NCBI RefSeq assembly: GCF_958298935.1 | Contig: NC_084923.1 | Coordinates: forward strand, 22,544,501-22,608,500 | Source of the DNA: Phragmites australis | Taxonomy: Eukaryota; Streptophyta; Magnoliopsida; Poales; Poaceae | Direction: 5' to 3' | Length of the DNA stretch: 64,000 nt | Shown: positions 33,691 to 45,101 of the stretch, piece by piece | Layout of the letters: the number at the start of each line of letters is the position of its first letter | Numbering within the stretch: the stretch's first letter is position 1 | The notes under the pieces: model-generated | The model's input: the letters and a program-made list of their open reading frames with translations, nothing else | The model's database searches: none | Told to the model about the DNA's origin: nothing | Program-made: the position numbers and the translations under genes

Positions 33691-34946
33691 ATGCCCTAGC
33701 TCTTCTTCGCACGTGCACACTCTCATTTTAGCTAAGTTTTTTATTTCGCGCGTTAGGGTTCGCCGCTGCCGTGACCATCGTAGTCCCCGGTCTGCTCCTC
33801 CCCACGCCTCCCAGACTTCGAGCCCTCCTCCACGTCGGCCTCCTCCTCCCCGGCCACCTCCTCGCTGGTCTCCGACTCCCCGATGTGCCAGCCTCCTCCT
33901 CCTCGGCCTCCCCCTCCCCAGCCACCTCCTCCCTGACGCGCCGGCCACCTCCTCCCCGGCCTCCTCCTCCCCGGCCACCTCCTCCCCGCTCAGTGAGTTT
34001 TCCTCTTCTGTGATGATGCTCTGTGATGATGCTCTTTACAGTGATGCGCTGTGATGATGCTCGGTGAGTTGAGTGTTGCTCTTTGATGATGTAGTTGAAC
34101 TGAAATTGGGCTCAGATATAGGCTTGTGATGATGCTATTGTCAGTTTTGTTTTTGATATATGCTACTATCAGTTTTGTCTTGGCTAAGTATGTTTAGTTC
34201 TGGGCCCTTTGTTTGATCACAGCAGCACTGTCTAGACACTCTTTTGAATTTTGTCTAGCCTCTGTTTGCTAGTTGAGAACTTAGGTAATAGCTCAATTGA
34301 TGATGAGTTCAACAGAACAATTAAGGGGCATGACATTTAATGTCTTGGGGCCAATTTTTATACATAGTCTGAGAGCAATTTCGTATATGTTTCATGCCTA
34401 TTGTCAGATACTTTGAGCAATTTCATATATGTTTCATATGTTGTTTCCATGTCATGTGTAAAGAATATACTAAGCTTGATTTCTGATCTGAGCAGTATGG
34501 TTGCGACCACTATATTACTCGATGATGAATTGCTGATCTAAGATTGGGCATGCCATCTAAGTACAATAGTTTTGGCCTGGTTACTCTTTAGGTTTTTAGT
34601 TGGTTTTGGCAGCTCCTGGAGATGAACTGGTAGTGTTCACTTGTTATGTGTCTATGCACCTGGAAATCCTATTGAGTTCATTCTCCCGTGAGCTTCCATG
34701 ATGTTTTATCTCTAGAGAGCTATGTTCAGGTTTTGGACACTAGTTGAGAATTTAGATGCATGCCTAGTCAATGATATATCTATGTAACAGCTAGGGGGCA
34801 GGAACTCTAAGTCCTGGGGCCAGCTGTAGTGTTCTGAGAGCAATTCATTTACAATATCAACTTGCTGCTTAATCATTGTTTTAGAAATTAGCTTTGATTC
34901 CTTTTCTTTCCTCTATTTAGAATAAAATATACTACACTTGATTTTC

Positions 34947-36567
34947 ATGGGGCAAAAGAAGACTGTCACCTCTAAGAAACCAAAAGCACAGAGGTCGCTA
35001 GAACTAGAGGCCCCCCCCCCCGGCACGAGATGGGGCGGATAGGAGCCCAAGCTCGCACCCGGCGTCCCCCTCCGGCAGCAGCAAAAGCTAGTATCACAGC
35101 CCGAGCCCTGACCCATCACCGAATCGGGAGAGCCAACGTCGGGCAAGTGACGAAGAATACAATCCCCCGAAGAGGTATTGATGCGAGAGAGTCAATACAT
35201 TTTATACTTGTTGAATGGAGGAATGTTCTTTGTTTATGTCAACTCCACTTTTTTTCTCTCTAGATGGCGGCAGCGCAGTCTCCAAGTCAGACAACTGGTA
35301 GTGTTGCACGAGCCCGAAAGCCAAGGATACAAACATAGTGGCCGACAGACAAGGTTACTGTCTCGGGAATCGATGCCGATGGGCTGCCTATGGATGAAAA
35401 GGCCCTGAATAGATTCCGGAGGGTCGCATGGCTCATTGCTCGGGAGAGGGTTCCGATAACGACTAAGTTTGATGACCTCAGTGACGAAGCGAAGAGGGAC
35501 TTGTTCAATAATGTCGTCATGGAGTATCTGGAGTACTTTGGAAACATGAGCGAGCGTCAAAAGAACGCTGCGATCAATGCAGCAATGAAAGCGATCGCGA
35601 AACTTCACCGAAACTTTAAGAGCAAACTTGTGAATCGATACTTAGCAAAAGGGGTGACACCCTTCGAGAGCTGCAAGCATTTGAAACGATTGGGATGCTT
35701 TTGTGCAGATGAAGAGCTCAAAGCAGTTCAAGAGGGAGAGTGAGAAGAAGAAGCAGCTTCGGGCTAAGAACAAGCATGACCATAGGACCGGCGCAGCCGA
35801 GTACGCTGGAAAAAGGGCGAAATGACAGGAAGAAGACTTGAAATTAGCTAGAAAAGGCCGCGAGAATCCTTAGAATAAATTACCAGGACGATTGCGTTCA
35901 TATTTGTGTGCAAGGGGTGAGCTATCCGATAGCGAGGAAATCACATTCAGAAACAGTGAAACCTAGGTAGTCGCAGAAAAAGTCAAAGAAAAGGTAGCCA
36001 AAGCCAGCCAAGGTTCTTTCACCGGGGTCAGGGAACGTGATGTTCTCACAGCGGCGCTAGGAAACCAGAGCACCCAGGTCGAGTGCGAGGTGTATCAAGT
36101 TCCCAGGGCTAGAAATACGGCTTTTTCGAAGACATCAGGATGTACAAGAAGAGGAAGAGGTCAGGTGCAGTGGACATTGATGCATTAACACGGGACATCA
36201 CCCAGAAAGTTTACTCAAGCATCATGGGGCAGCTTGTAGCAAAGGGAATACAGATTTCCATGTCATAGGATTTTAGTCTCGGAGCTGCAGGGAAGAGTAG
36301 ATGCGCCTCCAGGGAGGTCTAGCAACAAGTAGCTGCTATCGAGATTGAGTTGGATACAATTGACCTGCTAGAAGGGCCCACACCCTGCAGCCTTGTAATC
36401 ATGCATGGCGGGTATCACATCGATGTTGCAAGGGGCCAGGTGCTTCCAGGTGTCCGTATCTTACATATGGTCCCGATACGTGCAGGCTATACCGTGGTTA
36501 CGGTGGATATGGTACATAGCAATGCCACCGATCACGTGTTGGAGGTCCCCCCAATGAGGAAGTTATA
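34947..36567 (+). pseudogene. CACTA TnpA-like gene (plant transposase En/Spm family plus DUF8039-like segment)
   Basis: A leader exon starts MGQKKTVTSKKPKAQRSLEL near 34,947. After TTCTCTCTAG a second exon from 35,264 (MAAAQSPSQTTGSVARARKP) has one in-frame stop, then NRFRRVAWLIARERVPITTK, a coiled basic region and, after a frameshift near 35,743, KKKQLRAKNKHDHRTGAAEY, GELSDSEEITFRNSET and SGAVDIDALTRDITQKVYSS. The segment at 36,350-36,568 (PCSLVIMHGGYHIDVARGQV) resembles the DUF8039 domain of these proteins. Several stops (TAG replacing Trp codons) show decay. The product would bind the subterminal repeats. Confidence 0.72.
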
Positions 36568-37056
36568 ACTCTCGGTGAAGCTCTTCATCAAGGATTCAGT
36601 GAAAGAGGGGCGACATCGTGGTATCCAGTGCATCCCAGTCTGCACGAGCTCCAAGTGCACCGCTGCCGCACCGCTCACTTCCTGAGAAGGTAGCTTCACT
36701 GCCTTCGTCTCCTCCAGAGAAGTTGGCTTCACCGCATTCTCCTCTGCATCCGGCAACCTCGCTTCCAGATCCAATACCGTCTCCCCCAGAGAGCCCAAAA
36801 AAGAAGAAGGAAAAGGAGGTTGAGAAGAAAGGCTCTAAGAAGCCCCTGCCGGAGATATCAAAGGCCATTGTACCGACGAAGTCGAAGCCCATTGTATCGG
36901 TGAAGAAGTCACGGACATTGTACCAGTGTGGACTCAAACCAACATGAAATTCAAATATGGGAAGCCCTTGATGACGGTAGATGAGCTAGCAAGGGCGGGA
37001 AAAGCATGTATCGACTTGCATAATTATTATGTACAGGCTTGTATGATAACACTTTT

Positions 37057-38090
37057 TAAGTGATCAAGACGGCTACTTCATTGTGGGTTTCAATGACTTA
37101 TATAACCTCTTCAACCTTGATGGCCTAGACGTATAATTATTATGGGTCTTCATATTGTAAGTCCCTTGATACTGGATATTCGTTAATTAATACCATTAAA
37201 TCTTGAATCTAACTGTGTTCTTATTTGTAGACACTTGATGAAAGAAACAATGGAGAACAAGGATCCCGTCGCATTTCTTGACCCTGAGGCCATTACAATA
37301 TCGATCATCCAACTTCATCCCGACTATGCTGTGAATCATGTGGCCATGGCAATGCAACAATACTCAAAGGTAAAGTACCTGATGAGCGCCCACAACACTG
37401 GTGGCCATTGGATCTTACTTAACATTTGCCTCAAGTGGGACTTGGTGTTCTACGTCGACTTGTCAAGACCAATATCTGCAAAAGGCAAACTTAGATCGCG
37501 TGATTATAGCATTGTAAAGCAACTTCTCAACACATAAGTTCTGCCAGTCTTAGTTCACATATTAAACTTTTCTAATATTTAAAGGCTCCATAATCGATTC
37601 CTCTTTATGCAGGGCTTTTGACAAGTACATTCGAGCTCAACCTGACTACGACGCAAAAGCCGGCCGCATGCTGACATACAAGACCATATACGTGGTAAGT
37701 GCTACCAAACAGATTACCAAATATTCTCTGTTGCTGTTTTTTTTTTCTTTTCATCTAACAATAAAGTTTCTTTTCAGCAGTGCCACCAACAACTACCGGG
37801 CAACATCCGCGGATTCTATGCTGCGTGGAACATGCTCCTCACGCTCTGAGCAAAGAATATTAAATCCCCCGATGTAAGTTCAATACAAGATTGTTCGTAA
37901 CTAATTTCGGTAATTAGTTTAATTCCATGATAACATGACGTTAGTTACGGGTTAAATTATGTAGAAATACAAGTGTATGTTTCTCGACGTGGGTGCACTC
38001 CCGGATATTTGATGACGGATCGCTGAGTTCATGGTGTCTGAAGTCATCAGCCCACAGGGCGAGTTCCACTATAGAAGTCCTAGGTTGTGA
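37057..38090 (+). pseudogene. ULP1/C48-like cysteine protease domain within the CACTA element, catalytic Cys replaced
   Basis: Exon pieces carry the C48 order: a helical lead-in (DPEAITISIIQLHPDYAVNH), the His motif (NTGGHWILLNICLKWD, near 37,395-37,440), the Asp motif (VFYVDLSRP) and, after introns, AFDKYIRAQPDYDAKAGRML and CHQQLPGNIRGFYAAWNM. In ULP1 proteases the last block is Q...CG with the nucleophile Cys; here codon 37,808-37,810 is CGC (Arg). Stops downstream suggest decay. Such domains are common passengers of plant CACTA and MULE elements; their role there is not settled. Confidence 0.7.
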
Positions 38091-38324
38091 AGTCTTATGT
38101 AATTATGAGTTGATCGGAACTTTGTAACATTTGTGATTCTTAATGAATTCATTTGAACTTTATAATATTTGCAATTATATGATGAAGCGAGTTCTTATAC
38201 AAGTGCGTTTTTCGATATATATTTGGATGCGTTGCTATTATTTGCAGGGAGAAGACGGCCGCCAAATCCTGGCTACGTTCTAGGATACAGCCAGGAAACA
38301 GCACATTCCTACTAGGCAAGAGAC

Positions 38325-38760
38325 ACATAAGTGACGGGTAAACTGCCTACCCGTTACTTATGTATTTCTCCAGTTCATGCGTGAAAGCCATAAGTGACGG
38401 GTAACCTAGTTACTTGTCACTTATTAGACGATATAAGTGACGGATGAATAGGTCAACCCTCATCTATATGTTTTTCTCCAAGTACATGAGTGAAAGCTAT
38501 AAGTGACGGGTAACTCACTTATTATACAATATAAGTGACGGATTAAGAGGTCACCCATCACCTATATGTTTCTCCCCAGTACATGGGAGACGGTCATAGG
38601 TGACAGGTAACAGTTATTACTCGTCACTTTTTCTTCATCATTGGTGACGGGTCCGTACCCGTCACCAATGACTCGTCATCAATGACGCATTCGGGATGAC
38701 AGTTACTGTACCAGTTACCCATAACTGTCATCACCTATCACCCATGTCTGTTTTTCATGT
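38325..38760. repeat. Right subterminal repeat array of the CACTA element
   Basis: The same GTGACGGGT family as at the left end runs to the right terminal inverted repeat, with copies such as AAGTGACGGGTAA and ACCCGTCACCAATGA. Confidence 0.85.
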
Positions 38761-38767
38761 AGTGAAC

Positions 38768-39592
38768 GCAAAACAATACTAGCAAAACACCATACGCTAG
38801 CAATGTGGGAGCATGTCTTCATGGCTTGGCCCTGAAATATATTTTTATGAGTAAATTTCGTAAAACTATAAATAATTTGATAAAAATTATTGCAAACTAC
38901 ATATTTAAGATGAACTCGTGGGTTCTGCGTCTGACGGATCCGAGTTTAGGTTTTATATTTTATCCATAGGTCTGATGAATCAGATACTTGAAATGGGTCA
39001 AACCAGGCTCAGGTTTCATATTTCACAGAGTGCCCACGAGTCGCTGAAATTTAAAATGTAGGCCCATCCTCCCCCTCCCCGACCCTGTTTGGGGGTGTTC
39101 CTGAATCCTGGTTCACAGGACGCATACGCGAGATGTTAGGAATCATAGGATCCCCTGTTTGAAATTTCTAAATTTGTAAGTATGAGAAGTTGAGAACCGT
39201 GAATTTGTCAAAAATGGAGTAATTGTCGCGAGTGAGTTCTGCTTCTGTATGGATGCACGGGATTCTTTTTGGCTGTTTGGAGCTTTTGAAGGATCATTTT
39301 AGGTGTTGCACTGTTGTGAAATAGTACTATTTTGTGCTTGGCTACTTGCATGTCGTAGGCTTTTAAGTGTCCCCAGATGTTAAAATCGTGGTAAAAGTAC
39401 GCATGAAGGGGTAGTATTGCTGGACTGTTGTATTGATAGAACTAAGTGCTGTACGTTAAGCCATGCATGCATGTCGTAGGTGACGATCGAGATTAACGCT
39501 CGGGGACGATCAGGACATATCTTAGCAGCTGCTAGTAGGGCAATCACGACCACTCATCCACTGATCGATAACGGTTCAAATCAGTCGCCATG
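38768..39592. other. Intergenic DNA upstream of lectin gene 1
   Basis: No ORF or element with definable ends was seen. It separates the CACTA element from the block shared by the two lectin genes. Confidence 0.4.
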
Positions 39593-39865
39593 GAGACGTG
39601 GACGTGGAGGGCACACATCCGCCCATGCCAACTACCCTGCCCTCTATATCCGAACGATCCTGTGCTTTTGCGTTACACTGGTGCTCTCCTCGCGACATGG
39701 TCTCTCTCCTCTCTTTTGCCCTTAGTGTTCCACTCTGATATTTCAACGCTGTGCTAGCTAATTACACTACTGCGCTGGCGATGCTACATCTAAGCTGATG
39801 CCAGCGCTTTCTTTTTCTTCTCGGGAAGTCTTGCTCGATCGCTTCATGGGTTTGTGCATGCGCAG
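39593..39865 (+). promoter_or_regulatory. Lectin gene 1 upstream block, duplicated at lectin gene 2
   Basis: The block around GGACGTGGAGGGCACACATC at 39,599 recurs at 52,992, and the region down to the first coding exon aligns between the two loci, including ATGGTCTCTC. Where lectin 2 has TATAAAA, this copy has TATATCC near 39,644, so the core promoter looks altered. Confidence 0.6.
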
Positions 39866-40411
39866 AGCTCGGTGGTGAAGCTCGGGACATGGGGCGGCGA
39901 CGGCGGGATCACCCACGACATCACGGTGGCGCCGCAGCGGCTCGAGAGTATAACCATCCGCTGGGGCAAGGTCATCGACTGGATCGCCTTCTCCTACCGG
40001 GACCGGGACAAGCAGCTGCACACCGCCGGCCCCTGGGGCGGCACCGGAGGGAAGAGTGAGGAGATGGTGAGTCAGGTAGCGAGCCACTTAGTATTAATTA
40101 GTAATGGTAATGTATTGAGCGTGGCATCGTCGTACGATGTATGAATACTTGTAGACACATGCACGCAGATCACCCTCGACGCTTCGGAGTACGTGACGGA
40201 TGTTGCCGGGTCTGTGGGCCCGATCGGGGACCTGACCCATGTCATCACCTCGCTCAAGATCGTCACCAACCGTGCCACCTACGGGCCGTTCGGGCGCGGC
40301 GACGGCACGCCCTTCAACATCCCGGTGCTCAACAACGGCAGCATTGTCGGCATGTTCGCCCGCGCCGGAGATTACCTCGACGCCGTCGGCTTCTACATCC
40401 TTCCCTTCTGA
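39866..40411 (+). CDS. Jacalin-related lectin, gene 1
   Basis: Two exons are clear: 39,866-40,066 after TGCATGCGCAG, and 40,169-40,411 after CACATGCACGCAG, with donor GTGAGT between. Together they encode 147 residues of a mannose-type jacalin fold: VKLGTWGGDGG at the start, DWIAFSYRDRDKQLHTAGPW in the middle, and GRGDGTPFNIPVLNNGSIVG then AGDYLDAVGFYILP, the GxxxD sugar-binding loop. Such single-domain lectins of grasses are cytoplasmic or nuclear and stress- or defence-related. No dirigent domain was found. The first exon with the start codon is not resolved; the upstream ATG usable in gene 2 is out of frame here by 4 bp. Confidence 0.85.
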
Positions 40412-40807
40412 ATCCGGCAGCCGCCGAGCTGATCGATCCATGCGACCGCGCGCGCTTGGGAGACGCGTGTTCCACTCCTGTTCATTTGTTTTCGCTCAAT
40501 TGCTGGTTTCCTATAATTTCTCCAAATATGTCGCGGATCATGCGCGTGCTGACATGAGGTAATTTAATGAGGATGGTTACATTGAATAAATTGTGAGGAG
40601 ATTTTTTCCCCTGCAATCGCTATTATACACACTTTGTGTTCCGACAGCGAGAGAGGTCGGATTCCTTTTCTTCATATAGGTGACTTTTGCAACAGCCTAC
40701 CGATTGAAACCAAAGGGAACTATATCGACTAGCACCCCTACCACTAGGTCTCTTCAACTCGAACTTGACGTCTATTTCTTCTGATATGCAATGTCGCTTA
40801 GGTTATA

Positions 40808-41039
40808 CTTTTTTTGTCTTAAAATATATAACGTTTTAGTCTTTTTTATAATATTAAAAATATATGACGTTCTACGATTTTGAGTGACTTTAGTCTAAGT
40901 TATCTAATATTACCTCTCAATTAAGTAACTTTATTACAAATCTTATTTCCCATACAATGAATGATATTAAAAGATGGTAAGATGATCATTTAATATTTAT
41001 GCTAATTTTAAAACGTTATCTATTTTGAGACGGTAGGAG
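40808..41039. mobile_element. Stowaway-like (Tc1/Mariner) MITE
   Basis: A 232-bp non-coding element flanked by TA on both sides. The left end (from 40,808, with GTCTTAAAATATATAACGTT) pairs with the complement of the right end (CTCCTACCGTCTCAAAATAG then ATAACGTTTTA). TA duplication, size and CTCC..CCGTC-type terminus fit Stowaway. It lies about 400 bp past the lectin 1 stop. Confidence 0.75.
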
Positions 41040-41041
41040 TA

Positions 41042-41647
41042 TAGTTTTAAAATGATAAAGTAAAGAAGAGAGCTCTTAAATATGTCACAACTACATAAAG
41101 AAAATAGTTTCTTTACTGTGCTCAACCTCTTTCATACTCTTCAACTTGGAGCCTATCTCTATCTCTGTTGCTTAAAAAGAACGTAAAACATTCTCCCCAC
41201 TCTAAATCTATTGTGTTCGTCCTCCCCTTCCGCTCCGTTTTGCTCGTACAAAATCGGTTCCAAAATCACCCTCCCAAAATCACACCGCTCTCCTCCCCTT
41301 TCCATTGGGGCGTGCCGCCGCCTTCCCTTTCCTCCTGCTAGCACCGCCGCCCACCAAAACAGAAACATCGGCATCTCCCAAGCCCCTCCACCTCGCCACC
41401 ATACGCGCTGCCACCTTCCCCTTCCTCCTGCTAGCACCACGCTATGGATCTCGTACCAGAGGAGTTTGCAGGTGGAGCCTTGCACTTCCTCCAGCTAGCG
41501 TCACTCCTCCCCTTCCCAATTTCATCCTCTTCAGGACCCTAGCCCTCCCCACTGTTCAAAGCCATGGCCACCACCCTATAGCAAAACATCTAAGTGAGAT
41601 AGAGATCAGAATCAAAGGCATGGCAAGGGGTGCTTGTTTGGTCATGG
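41042..41647. other. No gene recognised
   Basis: Overlapping Pro/Leu-rich frames on both strands (41,159-41,688) come from C-rich low-complexity DNA; none resembles a known protein. The sequence ends at the left LTR of the chromovirus. Confidence 0.4.
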
Positions 41648-41652
41648 CCTCC

Positions 41653-41976
41653 TATCGTACCCGTTGCCGTCGGTCGAATTCACTGTGACGTGAGCAAGAG
41701 AACCGAGCAAATACGGTGGTGTGGAGAAGAAGAAGAAGAAGAAGTTGGAAAGGAGAAAGAAGAAGAAGATGAAGCAGGAAAGGAGAAACAAGAATGGTCT
41801 GAACTTTCTATTAATTTTCCATACCGAAAATAGTAACAACGCATGGTTATATACCCCAGGAACTCACCCACCCTTAGGGCCCCACACACGTCAGCACCTC
41901 ATGATGCGAGCACCAGCTGGATCATCCTCACAAAGACTCACTCATTGATGTTGTCGTCCAAGCTCCAGTCCTGACA
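41653..41976 (-). repeat. 3' LTR of the chromovirus
   Basis: It aligns end to end with 46,729-47,028 and is 24 bp longer, mainly through expansion of GAAGAA-type triplets near 41,727-41,780. The outer terminus is mutated (TATCG instead of TGTCA). Confidence 0.88.
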
Positions 41977-41989
41977 TATCCCGCCCCTT

Positions 41990-43572
41990 GAGATGTTACT
42001 TGACCCCAAGCAACCACTGTTGGAAACTATTTCTGAACGACATACAAATCTTCCCAAGTCGTTGAGTCGGCCGATAAATTAGCCCATTTGATCAACACCC
42101 GAGGCACTGCCGAATTCCCTTTTTTTCACCAAATGTTTGTCTAGAATCATTTCAGGCTACACCATGCTAATATCCAGCTTGACTACTTTTGGCAAATCAG
42201 TGAAAACCGGTGTGAAATCAAGAGTAAAACGCTTCAGTTGAGATACATGAAACAAGGGATGAATGCAACTGTTCTTAGGTAACTTGAGATGATAGGCAGC
42301 GACACCAATCCATTCCAATACCTGATAAGGTCCATAATATTTTAAGGCCAACGTAGGGAATGGGCGATTGACCACCGACGTTTGAGCATAAGGCTAAATT
42401 TTGAGCAGTACCTGTTCATTCACCTACAACTCTCGATCTGTTCTCCGGTGATTAGCATAGACTTTCATTCTATTCTGAGCTACTACCAAATGTTCCTTTA
42501 ACACCTTTAAATGTTCTTCCCTTTCCTTGACAAAATCCACAATAGTAGCTAGTGTGTTTGGAGTCAGAACTAGCACTGCTCCAAAATTAGGCTTAGAACC
42601 ATACAAAGCTTTGAAAGGAGAACACTACAGAGCAGTATGATATGAGGAATTATACCAAAACTCTGCTAAAGACAACCACCCTTTCCATTGATCGGTAGAG
42701 TCATGCACATCACACCTAAGATACATCTCTAAGCATTTGTTGACTCACTTCATTTGCCCATCAATTTGAGGGTGATATGATGTGTTGAACAATAGTTTAG
42801 TGTTCCAAAATTTAATGCTTGCTAAAAGGCACTAATGAATACCTTGTCCCTATCAGATACAATGGAATTGGGTATGCCATGCAGTTTAACTACACTATCT
42901 AAGATGGCTCTAGCCACTTATACTGCAGTGTAATGGTGTTTCAAAGGAATAAAATGAGCATATTTAGATAAATGATCAACCACCACTAAGATTACCTCAA
43001 AGCCTTCAGATTTTGTCAACCCTTCAATGAAATTCATGGATATGTCTTGTCATATACCAGTAGGAATTGGAAGAGGTTGCAAAAGGCCAAGTTGAATGTA
43101 TATGCTCATGTTTAGCTTTTTGGCAAATTTCACACTGTTGAATGAAGTTGGTGACATCTTGTTTCACCCCTTTCTAGCAAAAACTTTTCTTAACTCTCTG
43201 ATAGGTGGCTTGCATACTAGAATGTCCCCCAAGTGCACTAGAGTGGAGAGATGCAATCAGTTTTGTCTTCAGTGCAGAATTGTCACCAATCCAAATTCTC
43301 TCTGCAAATTTAATGATACCTTGATGCAACGAATAACCATTCTCATCAGGACTGGATATGGCCAACCTAGTCAGTAGTGTTTGTGCTTGAGGATCAGCCA
43401 CATAAGAATTGACTACCTCTTGAATCCACATAGGGATGATAGTGGATGTGGCCTGTAGCACCATCAAATGACCCACTTTTGACAAAGCATCTACAACTGC
43501 ATTATCCTTTCCCTTTCTATACACAATCTTAAATTGGAGACCCATTAATCTAGTCATAGCCTTCTTTTGCAT
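41990..43572 (-). pseudogene. Chromovirus integrase and chromodomain-like C-terminus, broken
   Basis: The minus ORF 43,572-43,174 joins the end of RNase H (KIVYRKGKDNAVVDALSKVG) to the integrase zinc-binding region (LIASLHSSALGGHSSMQATY). The core is in broken frames to about 42,600. At 42,375-42,157, LALKYYGPYQVLEWIGVAAY and HPLFHVSQLK are the typical region after the integrase. Near 42,090-42,030, VLIKWANLSADSTTWEDLYV matches the end of a chromodomain. Confidence 0.78.
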
Positions 43573-43599
43573 ATCAGATTGCAGATTTTACTCTTCCAA

Positions 43600-44978
43600 G
43601 TAGCACAAACTTCTGTTATCAGTTTGTGTGATGAATTCATTCCTTTGTAGATATGACCTCCACTTATCTATATCCATAATTAAAGCCAAGAATTCCTTCT
43701 CATACATGGATAAATGTTTATGAACTTCTCTCAATGCTTTACTCAAAATGATATAGGCCTACCTTTTTGCATCAATACATCACCCACACCTTAGTCACAA
43801 GCATCTGTCTCCACCACAAAAGTGTCATTGAAATTTAGAAGAGCCAACACAGGTATAGCAGACATTGCTTGTTTCAAGGCATCTAATAGTGTTTGAGTTG
43901 TGGTTGACCATTGAAACATTTTCTTCAACAAATTAGTGAGAGGCTTAGCAAGAATATCATAATATCTCACAAATTTTCTATAGTACCATGTGAGGCCTAA
44001 GAATCCTCTGAGCTCAGTAATATTGCTAGGAGGGCCAATTTAGCATAGCAGCAATCTTAGATGGGTCAGTGGCTACTCCCTTATAGGAAATAATATGGCC
44101 CAGGTATACAAGTTGGTTTTGTGCAAAGGAACACTTAGATTTCTTATATAAAACTGGTGTTTCCTTAATTTAGATAAGACCAGTTTGAGGTGTTCTAAAT
44201 GCACATCCAAAGAAGGACTATATATCAATATATCTCTATGAATACTAGAGCAAACTTTCTCAAAAATGGCTCAATAATCTCATTCATCACACACTGAAAA
44301 GTGGCTGGAGCATTTGTCAAACCAAAAGGTATCACTCTAAATTGGTAATGACTATGGTGTATCTTGAAAGTTGTTTTAAACTCATCCTCCATAGCCATCC
44401 TAACTTGGTGATAAACAACTTTCAATTTAAGGCTAGTAAAATAATGTGCTTCATCCAATTCATCCAAAATTTCATCTATAATTGTCATATGAAATATGTT
44501 CTTAATGGTCAAGGCATTCAGTTTGCGGTAGTAAACACATAAACACCAAGATCCATCTTTCTTTTGAACTAGGAGCATAGGAGAGACAAAAGGGCTAGCG
44601 CTAGGGGCAATTAATCCAGCAGCTAATAATTTTTTACTTATATTTGTATCTCATCTTTATGCAAAGGACAGTATCTGTAAGGTTTTGAGTTAACTGGAAC
44701 ATCACCTGGGACAAGAGGTATAGTGTGGTCATATGTTCTTGCATGTAGCAATTTAGAAGGTTCCCAAAGACATCCTGGAAATGAGCTAAGACTTCTTGGA
44801 CCCCTGGAGGAAATTCAGATGTTGATGTTGGCACTGAATATTGAAGCACATCCAAATCCCACACTTCATTGCCCTTACTCCACTTCACCACCTGTTCAGT
44901 TGAGATTTTAGATATAGATAGTGCAGATTGAAGAATACCCTGAAGTTTAATGTGTTGTCCTTTGTGTGTGAACTCCAA
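43600..44978 (-). pseudogene. Chromovirus reverse transcriptase and RNase H, broken
   Basis: The ORF 44,578-44,225 contains LLVQKKDGSWCLCVYYRKLN, SLKLKVVYHQVRM and VIPFGLTNAPATFQCVMNEI, diagnostic of gypsy RT. The frame is lost exactly at the YxDD active-site motif near 44,230, through an apparent one-base loss. RNase H follows in broken frames to about 43,600. Confidence 0.82.
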
Positions 44979-45101
44979 AATCTTGTCCTCCTAATGGCAA
45001 ATCATAGGACTATGTTGCTTCAACCAATCATACCCCAAAATGGCATCATAAGCCCCTAGATCCAACACACTCATATATGTCTAAAAAGTGCAACCCTGCA
45101 C

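Larger units (their letters stand above)
33228..38764 (+). mobile_element. CACTA (En/Spm) DNA transposon with TnpA-like gene and ULP1-like domain
   Basis: The left end CACTACGTGAAAAACAGACA matches the complement of the right end (CACTACATGAAAAACAGACA), and both sides are flanked by AAC (33,225-33,227 and 38,765-38,767), the 3-bp duplication of the superfamily. Subterminal regions are packed with short GTGACGGGT-type motifs in both orientations. The 5,537-bp element has one plus-strand gene set: a TnpA-like protein and a C48-type protease domain. No TNP2-type catalytic transposase was found, so it is presumably non-autonomous. Confidence 0.92.

Noticed and set aside
33644..34054. Pro/Ser-rich ORFs (both strands) near the left end of the CACTA element
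   Set aside because: Arises from CCTCCTCC-type repeats; probably leader sequence of the element's gene rather than a separate gene.
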